Assembly (NCBI GenBank): GCA_023379345.1 | Contig: JAMCUV010000014.1 | Span: forward strand, 1 to 16,272 | From: Thermoplasmatota archaeon | GTDB taxonomy: Archaea; Thermoplasmatota; Thermoplasmata; Thermoplasmatales; Thermoplasmataceae | Reading direction: 5' to 3' | DNA length: 16,272 nt | In this document: piece by piece, positions 8,435 through 14,494 of the stretch | Layout: each line of letters begins with the position of its first letter | Position numbering within the stretch: the first letter of the stretch is position 1 | Program-made: the position numbers and the translations under genes | Notes under the pieces: generated by a model | Told to the model about the DNA's origin: nothing | Database searches by the model: none | Seen by the model: the letters and a program-made list of their open reading frames with translations, nothing else

Positions 8435-8442
8435 ATAAAATT
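8435..8442 (-). promoter_or_regulatory. TATA-like box for ileS-nadM
   Basis: AATTTTAT on the minus strand. It predicts a transcript start near 8413 and so a leader of about 78 nt before the ATG at 8335, unlike the leaderless genes elsewhere in the window. A dyad, TGCAGG-CA-CCTGCA at 8452-8465, lies about 10 bp upstream and could be an operator (inference). Confidence 0.45.
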
Positions 8443-8534
8443 TTTCAGGCATGCAGGCACCTGCAGCCATGGATGGAAACAGGGAGTGCCGGATCCATCA
8501 GGACACATTATGTGTGTGCACTGAAATCAGGCAT

Positions 8535-8559
8535 AAAAAGCTCACCCGTGGAAATGAGC
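8535..8559 (-). terminator. Hairpin plus T-tract downstream of the small gene 8582-8839
   Basis: Read on the minus strand, GCTCA, a 10-nt loop, TGAGC and then TTTTT, about 20 nt past the stop of the small gene. The stem is only 5 bp, but the T-run follows at once. It lies upstream of the ileS promoter and would separate the two transcripts. Confidence 0.45.
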
Positions 8560-8581
8560 AAGGCGGTAAATGGATGCAGGA

Positions 8582-8839
8582 TCAGAGGGATCCGGAAGGT
8601 TCCCCAGATCTCCAGGGCAGTGTGTTATTTCCCGGGACAATGATGGTGGAAGGAAGCGATGGCCACCGGTCATATTTCCTTATGTACTTCCTGATGAGCT
8701 TATTCTCGCGCCTCTGGATCCAGTCTATGTAGTAACCGTAAAGTTCCGAATTATGCTTTCTCAGTTCCTGTATCCCTATCCTCTCGGCATCTAATTTCCT
8801 GATCTCATCAAGCAGTTTGAACTCATCTGTACCTATCAT
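8582..8839 (-). CDS. Small charged helical protein, function unknown (85 aa)
   Basis: I do not recognise a family. The first about 55 residues are rich in charged residues and Leu/Ile with helical periodicity (FKLLDEIRKLDAERIGIQEL, then ENKLIRKYIRKYD), followed by a Pro/Gly-rich tail (YDRWPSLPSTIIVPGN) without charge pattern. There is no signal peptide, membrane span or cysteine pair. The ATG at 8839 is chosen; a TTG three codons upstream at 8848 is possible. A weak TATA-like GCATATCT lies at 8868-8875, and a hairpin/T-tract follows the stop, so it is probably a single-gene unit. The helical part could mediate oligomerisation or protein binding (inference). Coding is likely from composition, gap-filling position and the terminator, but homologues were not checked. 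Confidence 0.55.
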   Translation of the reverse strand: MIGTDEFKLLDEIRKLDAERIGIQELRKHNSELYGYYIDWIQRRENKLIRKYIRKYDRWPSLPSTIIVPGNNTLPWRSGEPSGSL

Positions 8840-8946
8840 GTTATCCAATCAACATTATCAAAGGGGCAGATATGCGTTCCTATCTCCCTGCAAAATGACA
8901 AAATGGTGCATTTCAGGGCTCCAGCATACAATCAGGCAAAAAATTG

Positions 8947-9138
8947 ATGTCATATTTCGTTTCATTCCCGATCTACAGTGGAAAGTTAGGTCATCTTCTC
9001 ATGATTTGCAACATCATGTGGCGTGAAAGGTTCCGGAAGGTCAAAGATGAGTTCCTTGAAGAAACAGCCAGAATGCGTGATATATTGAGGGAGGAAACAC
9101 AGGATCCAATGGGGCCGGAACTCCATACCAGGAAGTGA
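8947..9138 (+). CDS. Possible small protein (up to 63 aa), function unknown
   Basis: The frame ends TGA at 9136-9138, directly abutting the thiL stop on the other strand. In-frame ATGs are at 8947, 9001 and 9016. The C-terminal 40 residues from 9016 (MWRERFRKVKDEFLEETARM...) look like a charged amphipathic helix and are the most coding-like part; the segment from 8947 (MSYFVSFPIYSGKLGHLL) is hydrophobic and may be non-coding. No TATA-like box sits at leaderless distance from any of the three starts; CATATTT near 8951-8957 could give a short leader for 9001 or 9016. No family recognised. It may be spurious; back-to-back convergent stops, as also seen at 10903-10908, favour a real gene. Confidence 0.35.
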   Translation: MSYFVSFPIYSGKLGHLLMICNIMWRERFRKVKDEFLEETARMRDILREETQDPMGPELHTRK

Positions 9139-10116
9139 TCAGTGGGCAATTCCTGAGAGTGGTTTCACTCCGAAATGTTCGTACCCCCTCTCATTTATGT
9201 TCACCCATTCTTTTCCATTGAACATTATGTTGTTGCCATCCCATGCCTCACCAATGAAGCTTACATCGATTTTCTCGGATTCCATCGCCGCCTGAAAGTC
9301 CCTGTAGTCAGAATTGCTGATGGAGAAGAAGATTTCGTAGTCCCCGCCAAAGCCGCACATTATTTCAGTTGATGGAAGCCCGGTTAATGAGGCGGCCTTT
9401 GCCACATTCCTGTCAGGTTTAAGCTCATTTTCCACAATCTTGAATCCAATGCCGTAGTCGCTCTTCATCTGGGATATGCTGGAAAATACGCCATCTGACA
9501 GATCCATCATGAATTTCGCCCCATGTTCACTCATGATCTGTGCTTCCCTGATCCTTGCACTTATACCCAGCATCATGTTGATTCCAAGGTCTGGCCGGTA
9601 TCCTGTTCTATAGAAAATGTAACCTGATGCCGCCCGACCCATCCTGTTTGTAACCCCGATCACATCACCCTTGGCGATGTGGCTTCTTCTGCGTGTCAGC
9701 CTCTTCTCCTGGTGGCCCAATATGGAACCACTGATGACAAGCTCGCTGCCCTCCTTGGTGTCTCCACCGAGAGTTTCTGCGCCATTGTCCTTGAGCACTC
9801 TGTCAATGGATGCTGCAATCTTCTCAATGTACCTGTCATCAGACTCCGGATCGATGAGGTATGAAACCAGCATCCCCGATGGAATTCCTGCCATTGCAGC
9901 AATGTCGCTGAGATTTATGTTTGCCACGAATTTCCCTATGAGCGACGGATCAGCACCCTCCGGAATGTGGGTGCTCTGCCTTATTATGTCAGTGGAAAGA
10001 AGCAGGTATTCATCCCCATTCTCCAGAACAGCACAGTCATCCTTCTCCTGTTTCATTGAAATGCCCTTGAATATCCTGTTGATTATCTCCCTCTCACCCA
10101 AATCTCGGAGCTTCAA
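9139..10116 (-). CDS. thiL: Thiamine-monophosphate kinase
   Basis: Phosphorylates thiamine monophosphate to thiamine diphosphate, the last step of cofactor synthesis. A 325-residue PurM/AIR-synthetase-like ATPase. Metal/ATP motifs visible in order: DDCAV (26-30), STD (41-43), NLSDIAAMA (68-76), GGDTKEG (117-123), MDLSDGV (204-210) and the C-terminal CGFGGDYEIFF (254-264). The start is TTG at 10114-10116, giving the usual MKLRDLGEREII; the frame is open 15 codons further upstream but has no ATG, GTG or other TTG. A TATA-like TTATAAT at 10161-10167 predicts a leader of about 20 nt. Divergent from the nuclease gene; no other thi genes are nearby. Confidence 0.95.
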   Translation of the reverse strand: MKLRDLGEREIINRIFKGISMKQEKDDCAVLENGDEYLLLSTDIIRQSTHIPEGADPSLIGKFVANINLSDIAAMAGIPSGMLVSYLIDPESDDRYIEKIAASIDRVLKDNGAETLGGDTKEGSELVISGSILGHQEKRLTRRRSHIAKGDVIGVTNRMGRAASGYIFYRTGYRPDLGINMMLGISARIREAQIMSEHGAKFMMDLSDGVFSSISQMKSDYGIGFKIVENELKPDRNVAKAASLTGLPSTEIMCGFGGDYEIFFSISNSDYRDFQAAMESEKIDVSFIGEAWDGNNIMFNGKEWVNINERGYEHFGVKPLSGIAH

Positions 10117-10160
10117 TTCTGATCCGTGGATTATGGCGTTTCCGGTAAAGAGGTTTTTGA

Positions 10161-10167
10161 ATTATAA
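10161..10167 (-). promoter_or_regulatory. TATA-like box for thiL
   Basis: TTATAAT on the minus strand, about 48 bp before the TTG start. It predicts transcription from about 10139 and a short leader, consistent with a non-ATG start that would be poorly used in a leaderless mRNA (inference). Confidence 0.45.
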
Positions 10168-10207
10168 CCAACAGTAGGATATGAGTTATGGACTGTCTGC
10201 CCGTATG

Positions 10208-10216
10208 TTATTTTAA
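10208..10216 (+). promoter_or_regulatory. TATA-like box for the nuclease gene
   Basis: TTATTTTAA, centred about 28 bp before the ATG at 10240. It covers the other in-frame ATG at 10216, so the downstream ATG is preferred. Confidence 0.5.
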
Positions 10217-10239
10217 TGACCATAAAATGTCATGCTGTA

Positions 10240-10905
10240 ATGTCGAGAAAGGATGAAATTGAGAACCTGTTCAGGGAAGTCGTGCAGGGGAAGCCCTACA
10301 CCGGAAAGCCAATACCGGTCAACAGGTTCAGTGTGAGCGGGTTGTCATTCAGCGCAGATCAGGAGGTAAAGAGAAAACTCGGACTTGTGGAGGAAACATT
10401 CCGTGACCGGCTCAACATGCTCCGGGGAACTGCGCTTCATTCCTATGTGCAGAGCATGGTGAAGAATCAGGGATATGTTGCTGAATACAGGATGTACTTC
10501 ACCATACCCTACAGGTGGCATTACATGGGATATGAAAACATAAATCTTGTAGGCGTCATCGATCTCCTGCATAATGACCGGCGAGAGATACTGGAACTCA
10601 AGAGTTCCACAAGTTCAGATCGCATTGAGGATTACCACAGGCTCCAGCTTGCATCATACATGAAGATGATGTCAGAGCGAACCGGGCAGGATTACAGCGG
10701 TTACGTGGTCAAATTCGGGGGCACTGACCTTGTGACGGAGGAGATACCAAAGGATGAAGTCCAGCATTACTGGGAAACCCTTGTGTCAAGAGCAATGGAG
10801 TGCGCGCGCAAGATAGACCAGGCAATGGAGGAAAACGACATAAAGCAGATGACCAACCCAGATGATAACAATGGAAATGGCCTGTATGGTTTTGAGTCCC
10901 ACTGA
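10240..10905 (+). CDS. PD-(D/E)XK nuclease, RecB/Cas4-like fold, stand-alone
   Basis: A 221-residue predicted Mg-dependent DNA nuclease. Motifs of the RecB/Cas4 exonuclease branch are in order: GTALHSYV with H67, VGVIDLL with D108, the E-x-K pair in ILELKSS (E119, K121), and the Q-x-x-x-Y helix QLASY (Q136, Y140). Cas4 proteins carry four cysteines for an Fe-S cluster; only one Cys (C188) is present here, so the cluster is absent. There is no CRISPR array or cas gene in the window. The ATG at 10240 is favoured over 10216 because the upstream one lies within the TATA-like box. The stop abuts the convergent RaSEA stop (TGATCA). Role: DNA repair or processing, inferred only from the fold. Confidence 0.8.
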   Translation: MSRKDEIENLFREVVQGKPYTGKPIPVNRFSVSGLSFSADQEVKRKLGLVEETFRDRLNMLRGTALHSYVQSMVKNQGYVAEYRMYFTIPYRWHYMGYENINLVGVIDLLHNDRREILELKSSTSSDRIEDYHRLQLASYMKMMSERTGQDYSGYVVKFGGTDLVTEEIPKDEVQHYWETLVSRAMECARKIDQAMEENDIKQMTNPDDNNGNGLYGFESH

Positions 10906-11964
10906 TCATATACGGGTTGACGAGGACATTATTCGTGCAAGCAGCCTGGGGTAATCAGGCTGGTCATAGTTTATGTCTTCTGCGTCGATGAATTCCTCAT
11001 AGGCGCCTCGGTCCACAGAATCATAGTATTCACGTAGCCCTGAGAAATCCTGTGTGAGGGAAGCCTCATAGATGAGATTGAGCAGCTCAGGATCATTCTC
11101 CTCGTTATGTATGCCCCTTTCCCTGTTTCCGCCGGTTGGATAGGAAACAACACCTGCCCCAAGATCGCTGGTCTCCAGCAGAATCCTGGCAAGGCTCCAG
11201 AGCCTTGGAAGCCTGTAAAGTCCCTTCTTCCACATGCTCTCAACCAGCGTGTGTTTCTGGATGTTCATGGGATTCACAGATATGTCGGTTGAATGAGTCC
11301 TGGCATCCTCTATGGACTGTATCATGTCAGCAATAGCCGCCTTTTCAGACATGAACAGCGGCTTAAAGAGCAGATATGTCCTGAGTTCGTAACCCAGCCT
11401 TCTTGCCGTGCTGGATGCTGACACAAATTTTGAAAAGCTGCTCCCCTTGTTTATGGAGTTCCTTATTATCTGGTCGTTTGAGCTTTCCAGGCCGATTGCT
11501 ATCCTGACCGGTATCCCGTAATCCCGGAGTGATCCTATGTTACTCTCTGTTATGTATTCTGTCCTAGATTCCACCAGTAGTTTGTCGATCTTCCCCTGAA
11601 TGCTCCTGAAGAAATAATCCCTGGCTTCCGGATGGAATTCAAGAGGATCCAGAAAGCTTCCTGATGTGAACACCTTGAGAACCCTGACATCGCCAAGTGA
11701 TCCGGCAACAGAATCAATCTGATTCTTGAGGTTTTCAAGCGTTATGTTGGAGGCAACATCATTGAAATATCCGCACATGGAGCATGAGGAGAAGTTGTAC
11801 CATGCACACCCGGCGGTGCGGAATATCACCACCATGGTGTTTTCAGGGAATCCCCTGAGCCGATCCCTTTCGCGCCACATGGAGACCGGTTTGTCAGGGT
11901 TTGTGGTTCTAGCCCTGGCCGGCATGAGATTCTTGATGGATTCTGAAAGCTGTCTGTTGATCAT
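10906..11964 (-). CDS. Radical SAM protein, probable archaeosine synthase subunit RaSEA
   Basis: A 352-residue radical SAM enzyme. The cluster motif has the wide spacing C53-x7-C61-x2-C64 in AGCAWYNFSSCSMCGYFND, with MCGY after the second Cys, which is characteristic of the archaeal family that includes RaSEA. Next come a glycine-type motif VFTSGSFLDP (98-107), IAIGLESSND (156-164) and a C-terminal YPTGGNRERG region (275-284). RaSEA works with the lysine transferase ArcS to turn preQ0-derived G15 of tRNA into archaeosine; neither arcS nor tgt is in this window. The ATG at 11964 is clear. A TATA-like TTATTATC at 11997-12004 overlaps the promoter region of the divergent aminotransferase. Family assignment is good; the exact reaction is from family knowledge. 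Confidence 0.8.
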   Translation of the reverse strand: MINRQLSESIKNLMPARARTTNPDKPVSMWRERDRLRGFPENTMVVIFRTAGCAWYNFSSCSMCGYFNDVASNITLENLKNQIDSVAGSLGDVRVLKVFTSGSFLDPLEFHPEARDYFFRSIQGKIDKLLVESRTEYITESNIGSLRDYGIPVRIAIGLESSNDQIIRNSINKGSSFSKFVSASSTARRLGYELRTYLLFKPLFMSEKAAIADMIQSIEDARTHSTDISVNPMNIQKHTLVESMWKKGLYRLPRLWSLARILLETSDLGAGVVSYPTGGNRERGIHNEENDPELLNLIYEASLTQDFSGLREYYDSVDRGAYEEFIDAEDINYDQPDYPRLLARIMSSSTRI

Positions 11965-12002
11965 TGCAATACCTGCAATTAGTCGGATGTCACACTGATA
12001 AT

Positions 12003-12010
12003 AATATATT
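12003..12010 (+). promoter_or_regulatory. TATA-like box for the aminotransferase gene
   Basis: AATATATT, centred 24-25 bp before the ATG at 12031, the leaderless spacing. The divergent RaSEA gene has a possible TATA element (TTATTATC, minus strand) overlapping it at 11997-12004, so the 66-bp spacer may be a shared bidirectional promoter. Confidence 0.6.
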
Positions 12011-12030
12011 TGGAAAGTGAATTGCCATAG

Positions 12031-13182
12031 ATGCTAGCTTCCAGGCTTGAGGCCATAGGTGAATCCAGGAGCGTATCCGCCAGCAACAGGGCAGCCGAAC
12101 TTAAGAGATCCGGAAAGAAGATCTTCAATTTTGGTATAGGTGAACCGGATTTCACAACCCCCAGGGACATAATTGATGCCGCATTCAAGGCGGCAAATGA
12201 GGGCAAGACGCACTACACTCCATCCCTTGGCATTCCGGAGCTTCGTGAGGCAATAGCATCCAAGGAGAAAAGCTTCAACGGAATCCAGGCCTCCCCAGGC
12301 AATGTGCTGGTGACACCAACAAAGTTTGCCATAAATCTCGCGGTCATGTGCCTGATCAATCCCGGCGACGAGGTCATAATACCTGAACCTTACTACCTTT
12401 CATATCCCGATATAGTCAGGCTGTATGGCGGAAAGGTCATCACAGTGCCCACAACAGAAGATTATGAATTTGATTTTGAACTGATGGAGAAGCTGGTATC
12501 ACCCAGAACCAGGATGGTCATCCTGAGCAATCCCACCAACCCCACAGGCAAGGTATATACAGAGAAGGCACTCAGGAATCTCTCTGACTTTGTCCTGAAA
12601 CACGGACTTTACCTTGTCAGTGACGAGATTTACGAGGACCTGATCTATGAAGGCAAGATGTTCTCCCCTGCAAGCATTCCGGAAATGTTTCCAAAGACCA
12701 TCACACTTTCCGGCTTTTCCAAGAGCTATGCAATGACCGGGTGGAGGATTGGATACATGGTTGCGCCTGATGAAATAATCAAGGCCTCAAACAAGATTCA
12801 GCAGCAGACAATGACATGCGCCTCATCCATATCCCAGTATGGTGCCCTTGCGGCTCTTTCAGACAGGGAGTCTCCGGCCAAATTCAGGGAAATATTCCGG
12901 TCACGCCGCGATAATGTGTATAAACTGATCTCGGAAACTGAGGGAATAAGCATGAGGAAACCTGAGGGCGCATTCTATGCATTTGTCAAGTATGAAAACA
13001 GGATTCCAAGTGAGGATTTCTGCGAAAAGGCACTGGAAAAATCAGGAATTGTCATAACACCGGGATCTGCCTTCGGCAACCAGGGAGAATATCACTTCAG
13101 GCTTTCGTTCGCCACCGATAATGACACGATCAGGGACGGTATTGCTGAACTGGGTCGCTTTGTGCATTCCCTGCCGAAGTGA
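12031..13182 (+). CDS. PLP-dependent class I aminotransferase, aspartate aminotransferase-like
   Basis: A 383-residue fold-type I aminotransferase, subgroup I-gamma (AspB-like). Visible: GIGEPDFTTP (35-44) closing the active site, HYTPSLGIPELR (61-72), NPTNPTG (167-173) with N170, SDEIYEDL (197-204) with D198 and Y201 binding the pyridine ring, SGFSKSYAMTGWRIGY (227-242) with Schiff-base K231, and FRLSFA (356-361) with R357 binding the substrate alpha-carboxylate. It moves an amino group from an amino acid such as aspartate, an aromatic or alanine to 2-oxoglutarate; the preferred donor cannot be read from sequence. The start agrees with the TATA spacing. A monocistronic unit is suggested by the 234-bp gap downstream with its own promoters. 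Confidence 0.93.
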   Translation: MLASRLEAIGESRSVSASNRAAELKRSGKKIFNFGIGEPDFTTPRDIIDAAFKAANEGKTHYTPSLGIPELREAIASKEKSFNGIQASPGNVLVTPTKFAINLAVMCLINPGDEVIIPEPYYLSYPDIVRLYGGKVITVPTTEDYEFDFELMEKLVSPRTRMVILSNPTNPTGKVYTEKALRNLSDFVLKHGLYLVSDEIYEDLIYEGKMFSPASIPEMFPKTITLSGFSKSYAMTGWRIGYMVAPDEIIKASNKIQQQTMTCASSISQYGALAALSDRESPAKFREIFRSRRDNVYKLISETEGISMRKPEGAFYAFVKYENRIPSEDFCEKALEKSGIVITPGSAFGNQGEYHFRLSFATDNDTIRDGIAELGRFVHSLPK

Positions 13183-13294
13183 GATGGATAATTTCCACTC
13201 TGCAGCCCCGTTGGACAGGTGCAGAAGGATCGCACATAAACTTCGGGCAGCATACCTAAGTTGCCCGTTCAACGAAGTGTGATGTTCCAGCAGT

Positions 13295-13317
13295 ATGCCA
13301 CAATATGCCGGCATTTT
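13295..13317 (+). terminator. Weak hairpin plus short T-run after the aminotransferase gene
   Basis: ATGCC, 10-nt loop, GGCAT followed by a TTTTCT tract. The stem is only 5 bp and the loop contains part of the perfect palindrome ATGCCGGCAT (13305-13314), so this could be a terminator or an operator-like site. A larger imperfect hairpin, ACTTCG/CGAAGT with inner GGCA/TGCC, lies upstream at 13240-13278. Confidence 0.25.
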
Positions 13318-13327
13318 CTGTCTTGCA

Positions 13328-13351
13328 TTGATCTCAAGGACTTTAGATCAA
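13328..13351. promoter_or_regulatory. Inverted repeat upstream of the distal ybjQ-operon TATA box
   Basis: Perfect 7-bp arms TTGATCT (13328-13334) and AGATCAA (13345-13351) around a 10-bp spacer, directly followed by the A/T box AAATTTTAAT (13351-13360). The position fits a regulator site at the TFB/TBP-binding region. Confidence 0.45.
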
Positions 13352-13353
13352 AA

Positions 13354-13361
13354 TTTTAATA
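13354..13361 (+). promoter_or_regulatory. Distal TATA-like box of the ybjQ operon
   Basis: TTTTAATA, predicting a start near 13382 and a 35-nt leader before the ATG at 13417. It would be an alternative promoter to the box at 13390-13397. Confidence 0.35.
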
Positions 13362-13374
13362 CATCCACGTGCTG

Positions 13375-13389
13375 TTAGAGGTGTTCTAA
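13375..13389. promoter_or_regulatory. Inverted repeat abutting the proximal ybjQ TATA box
   Basis: TTAGA (13375-13379), spacer GGTGT, TCTAA (13385-13389), immediately before the TATA box at 13390. The spacer region also reads GAGGTG (13378-13383), which resembles a Shine-Dalgarno site 12 nt before a TTG at 13396, so the two readings compete. Confidence 0.4.
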
Positions 13390-13397
13390 TTTATATT
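13390..13397 (+). promoter_or_regulatory. Proximal TATA-like box of the ybjQ operon
   Basis: TTTATATT, centred 23-24 bp before the ATG at 13417, the same leaderless geometry as radB, the M20 gene and the aminotransferase. It covers the TTG at 13396, arguing against that start. Confidence 0.55.
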
Positions 13398-13416
13398 GGA
13401 ACGGAATGTGATTGTG

Positions 13417-13785
13417 ATGGATGGAAACAGCAATGTGGTGATGGTTACAACCAACTATATTCCGGGAAAAAAGATCACGAAGGTTATCGGCACAACCTGG
13501 GGCATAACCGTAAGGAGCCGCGGACTGGGCGGCAACATTGTTGCTGGATTGAGGTCGCTGGCTGGTGGAGAAATAAAGGAATATTCAAAGATGCTCTCAG
13601 ATGCCAGGAATACTGCCATGGAAAGGCTCAGGGACGCAGCGGAACAGGTGGGCGCCAATGCAGTCATTGAGATGAGGTTTGATTCATCAGATATAGGCCA
13701 GGTCATGACCGAAATTGTTGCCTATGGTACCGCCGTAGTGGTTGCCGACGTTACATCCGATGTCCAGAGAGTGAGCCTTTCATAG
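13417..13785 (+). CDS. YbjQ-family (UPF0145) protein
   Basis: A 122-residue protein of the YbjQ family, small ring-forming beta/alpha proteins of unknown biochemical role. Family blocks visible: YIPGKKITKVIGTTWGITVR near residues 14-33, AGLRSLAGGEIKEYSKML (43-60) followed by the helix SDARNTAMERLRDAAEQVGA, then NAVIEMRFDSS (80-90) and VAYGTAVVV (101-109). No signal peptide or membrane span. The ATG at 13417 is chosen because of the TATA box at 13390-13397; a TTG at 13396 would add 7 residues. First gene of an apparent operon, with the membrane protein starting 7 nt after the stop. Other YbjQ proteins are sometimes linked to membrane or heavy-metal genes, but no function is established. Confidence 0.88.
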   Translation: MDGNSNVVMVTTNYIPGKKITKVIGTTWGITVRSRGLGGNIVAGLRSLAGGEIKEYSKMLSDARNTAMERLRDAAEQVGANAVIEMRFDSSDIGQVMTEIVAYGTAVVVADVTSDVQRVSLS

Positions 13786-13792
13786 GCGCAGA

Positions 13793-14494
13793 ATGACAGA
13801 TACACTGAAACCAGTGGAACGTACCAGCAGAAAGGAGGCCCTCATAGCCGTAGGCATAGGCATAGTATTCATGGCAGTTGCACTCTTCGTGCAGGCCATT
13901 GTTCAGGAAATTCCTGAGTACATCTACCTTGGCCTGCATGGATTCAGCATTTCGCTTCTCGTCAGTGGTTACAGCACGCTTGAATTCCAGCACCCACTGG
14001 AGTTCGGTCTGTATCTGGGGCTGGTTGCAGCTACCATGCAGGAGGTTGCCACCTATATTGCAGTGGACACAAGAACGAAGCAGTACGCATTCTATATTGG
14101 CCTTGGATTTTCTGTTGTAGACATAATGGTCCTGATATTTGATACATTGCCTGTAATAGGGAAAATATCGCGGTTCCCGGAGCTACTTATCATTCTGAAT
14201 GTAATAGCTTCACTCCTCTTCCATCCGGGAACGGCCACCTTCATGAAATGGGGAAGGATAACCGGGTTTGGCAGGGGATCCCTGGGGATAGCCATATTGC
14301 TTCATACTGCTGTGGATGCAGGCGTTGCCTTCCTGGATCTCTGGATACCATTTCACGCGTCGCAATACGTCAGGGACAGCAGCATATACTGGGCCATTGC
14401 CATGGCAATCTCAGCTGGAATTTTCATAGTTGGACTGAAAAAATTAAGAAATGTCGAAGAATCAGTGGAACGGGAAAAACCGGTTGTCTTCTGA
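13793..14494 (+). CDS. Polytopic membrane protein with YhfC/CPBP-like intramembrane protease motifs
   Basis: 233 residues with about six or seven hydrophobic segments (about 17-39, 45-60, 70-90, 99-117, 129-145, 163-183, 198-215), a short cytosol-like N-terminus and a charged C-terminal tail. Conserved-looking polar residues sit inside or beside the spans: E84 in MQEVATY, D110 in GLGFSVVDI, H144 in LLFHPGTATF, and H171/D175 in LLHTAVDAGVAF. This order resembles the glutamate-then-histidine pattern of the YhfC and CPBP/PrsW-type intramembrane metalloproteases, but the second motif has Asp where Glu is usual, so activity is unproven. It lies between YbjQ and a radical SAM gene: 7 nt after the first, and its TGA overlaps the ATG of the second. 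Best called a putative protease-like membrane protein. Confidence 0.75.
   Translation: MTDTLKPVERTSRKEALIAVGIGIVFMAVALFVQAIVQEIPEYIYLGLHGFSISLLVSGYSTLEFQHPLEFGLYLGLVAATMQEVATYIAVDTRTKQYAFYIGLGFSVVDIMVLIFDTLPVIGKISRFPELLIILNVIASLLFHPGTATFMKWGRITGFGRGSLGIAILLHTAVDAGVAFLDLWIPFHASQYVRDSSIYWAIAMAISAGIFIVGLKKLRNVEESVEREKPVVF

Noticed and set aside
8290..8508. Minus-strand 72-codon frame across the ileS leader
   Set aside because: It spans the predicted TATA box and runs into ileS out of frame; its Cys/Pro-rich translation shows no pattern.
7745..8524. Plus-strand open frame of 259 codons
   Set aside because: Antisense to the N-terminal part of ileS and its leader; no motif, signal or promoter supports it.
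10240..10905. Calling the nuclease Cas4
   Set aside because: The four cluster cysteines are missing and no CRISPR repeats or cas genes are in the window.
13183..13395. Possible C/D-box RNA (GTGATGT near 13279)
   Set aside because: Only a partial C-box match and no D-box (CTGA) at a suitable distance on either strand.
14248..14493. N-terminal extension of the second radical SAM frame by 82 codons
   Set aside because: It would overlap the membrane-protein gene deeply and lacks family-like sequence; the ATG at 14494 overlapping the TGA is the natural start.
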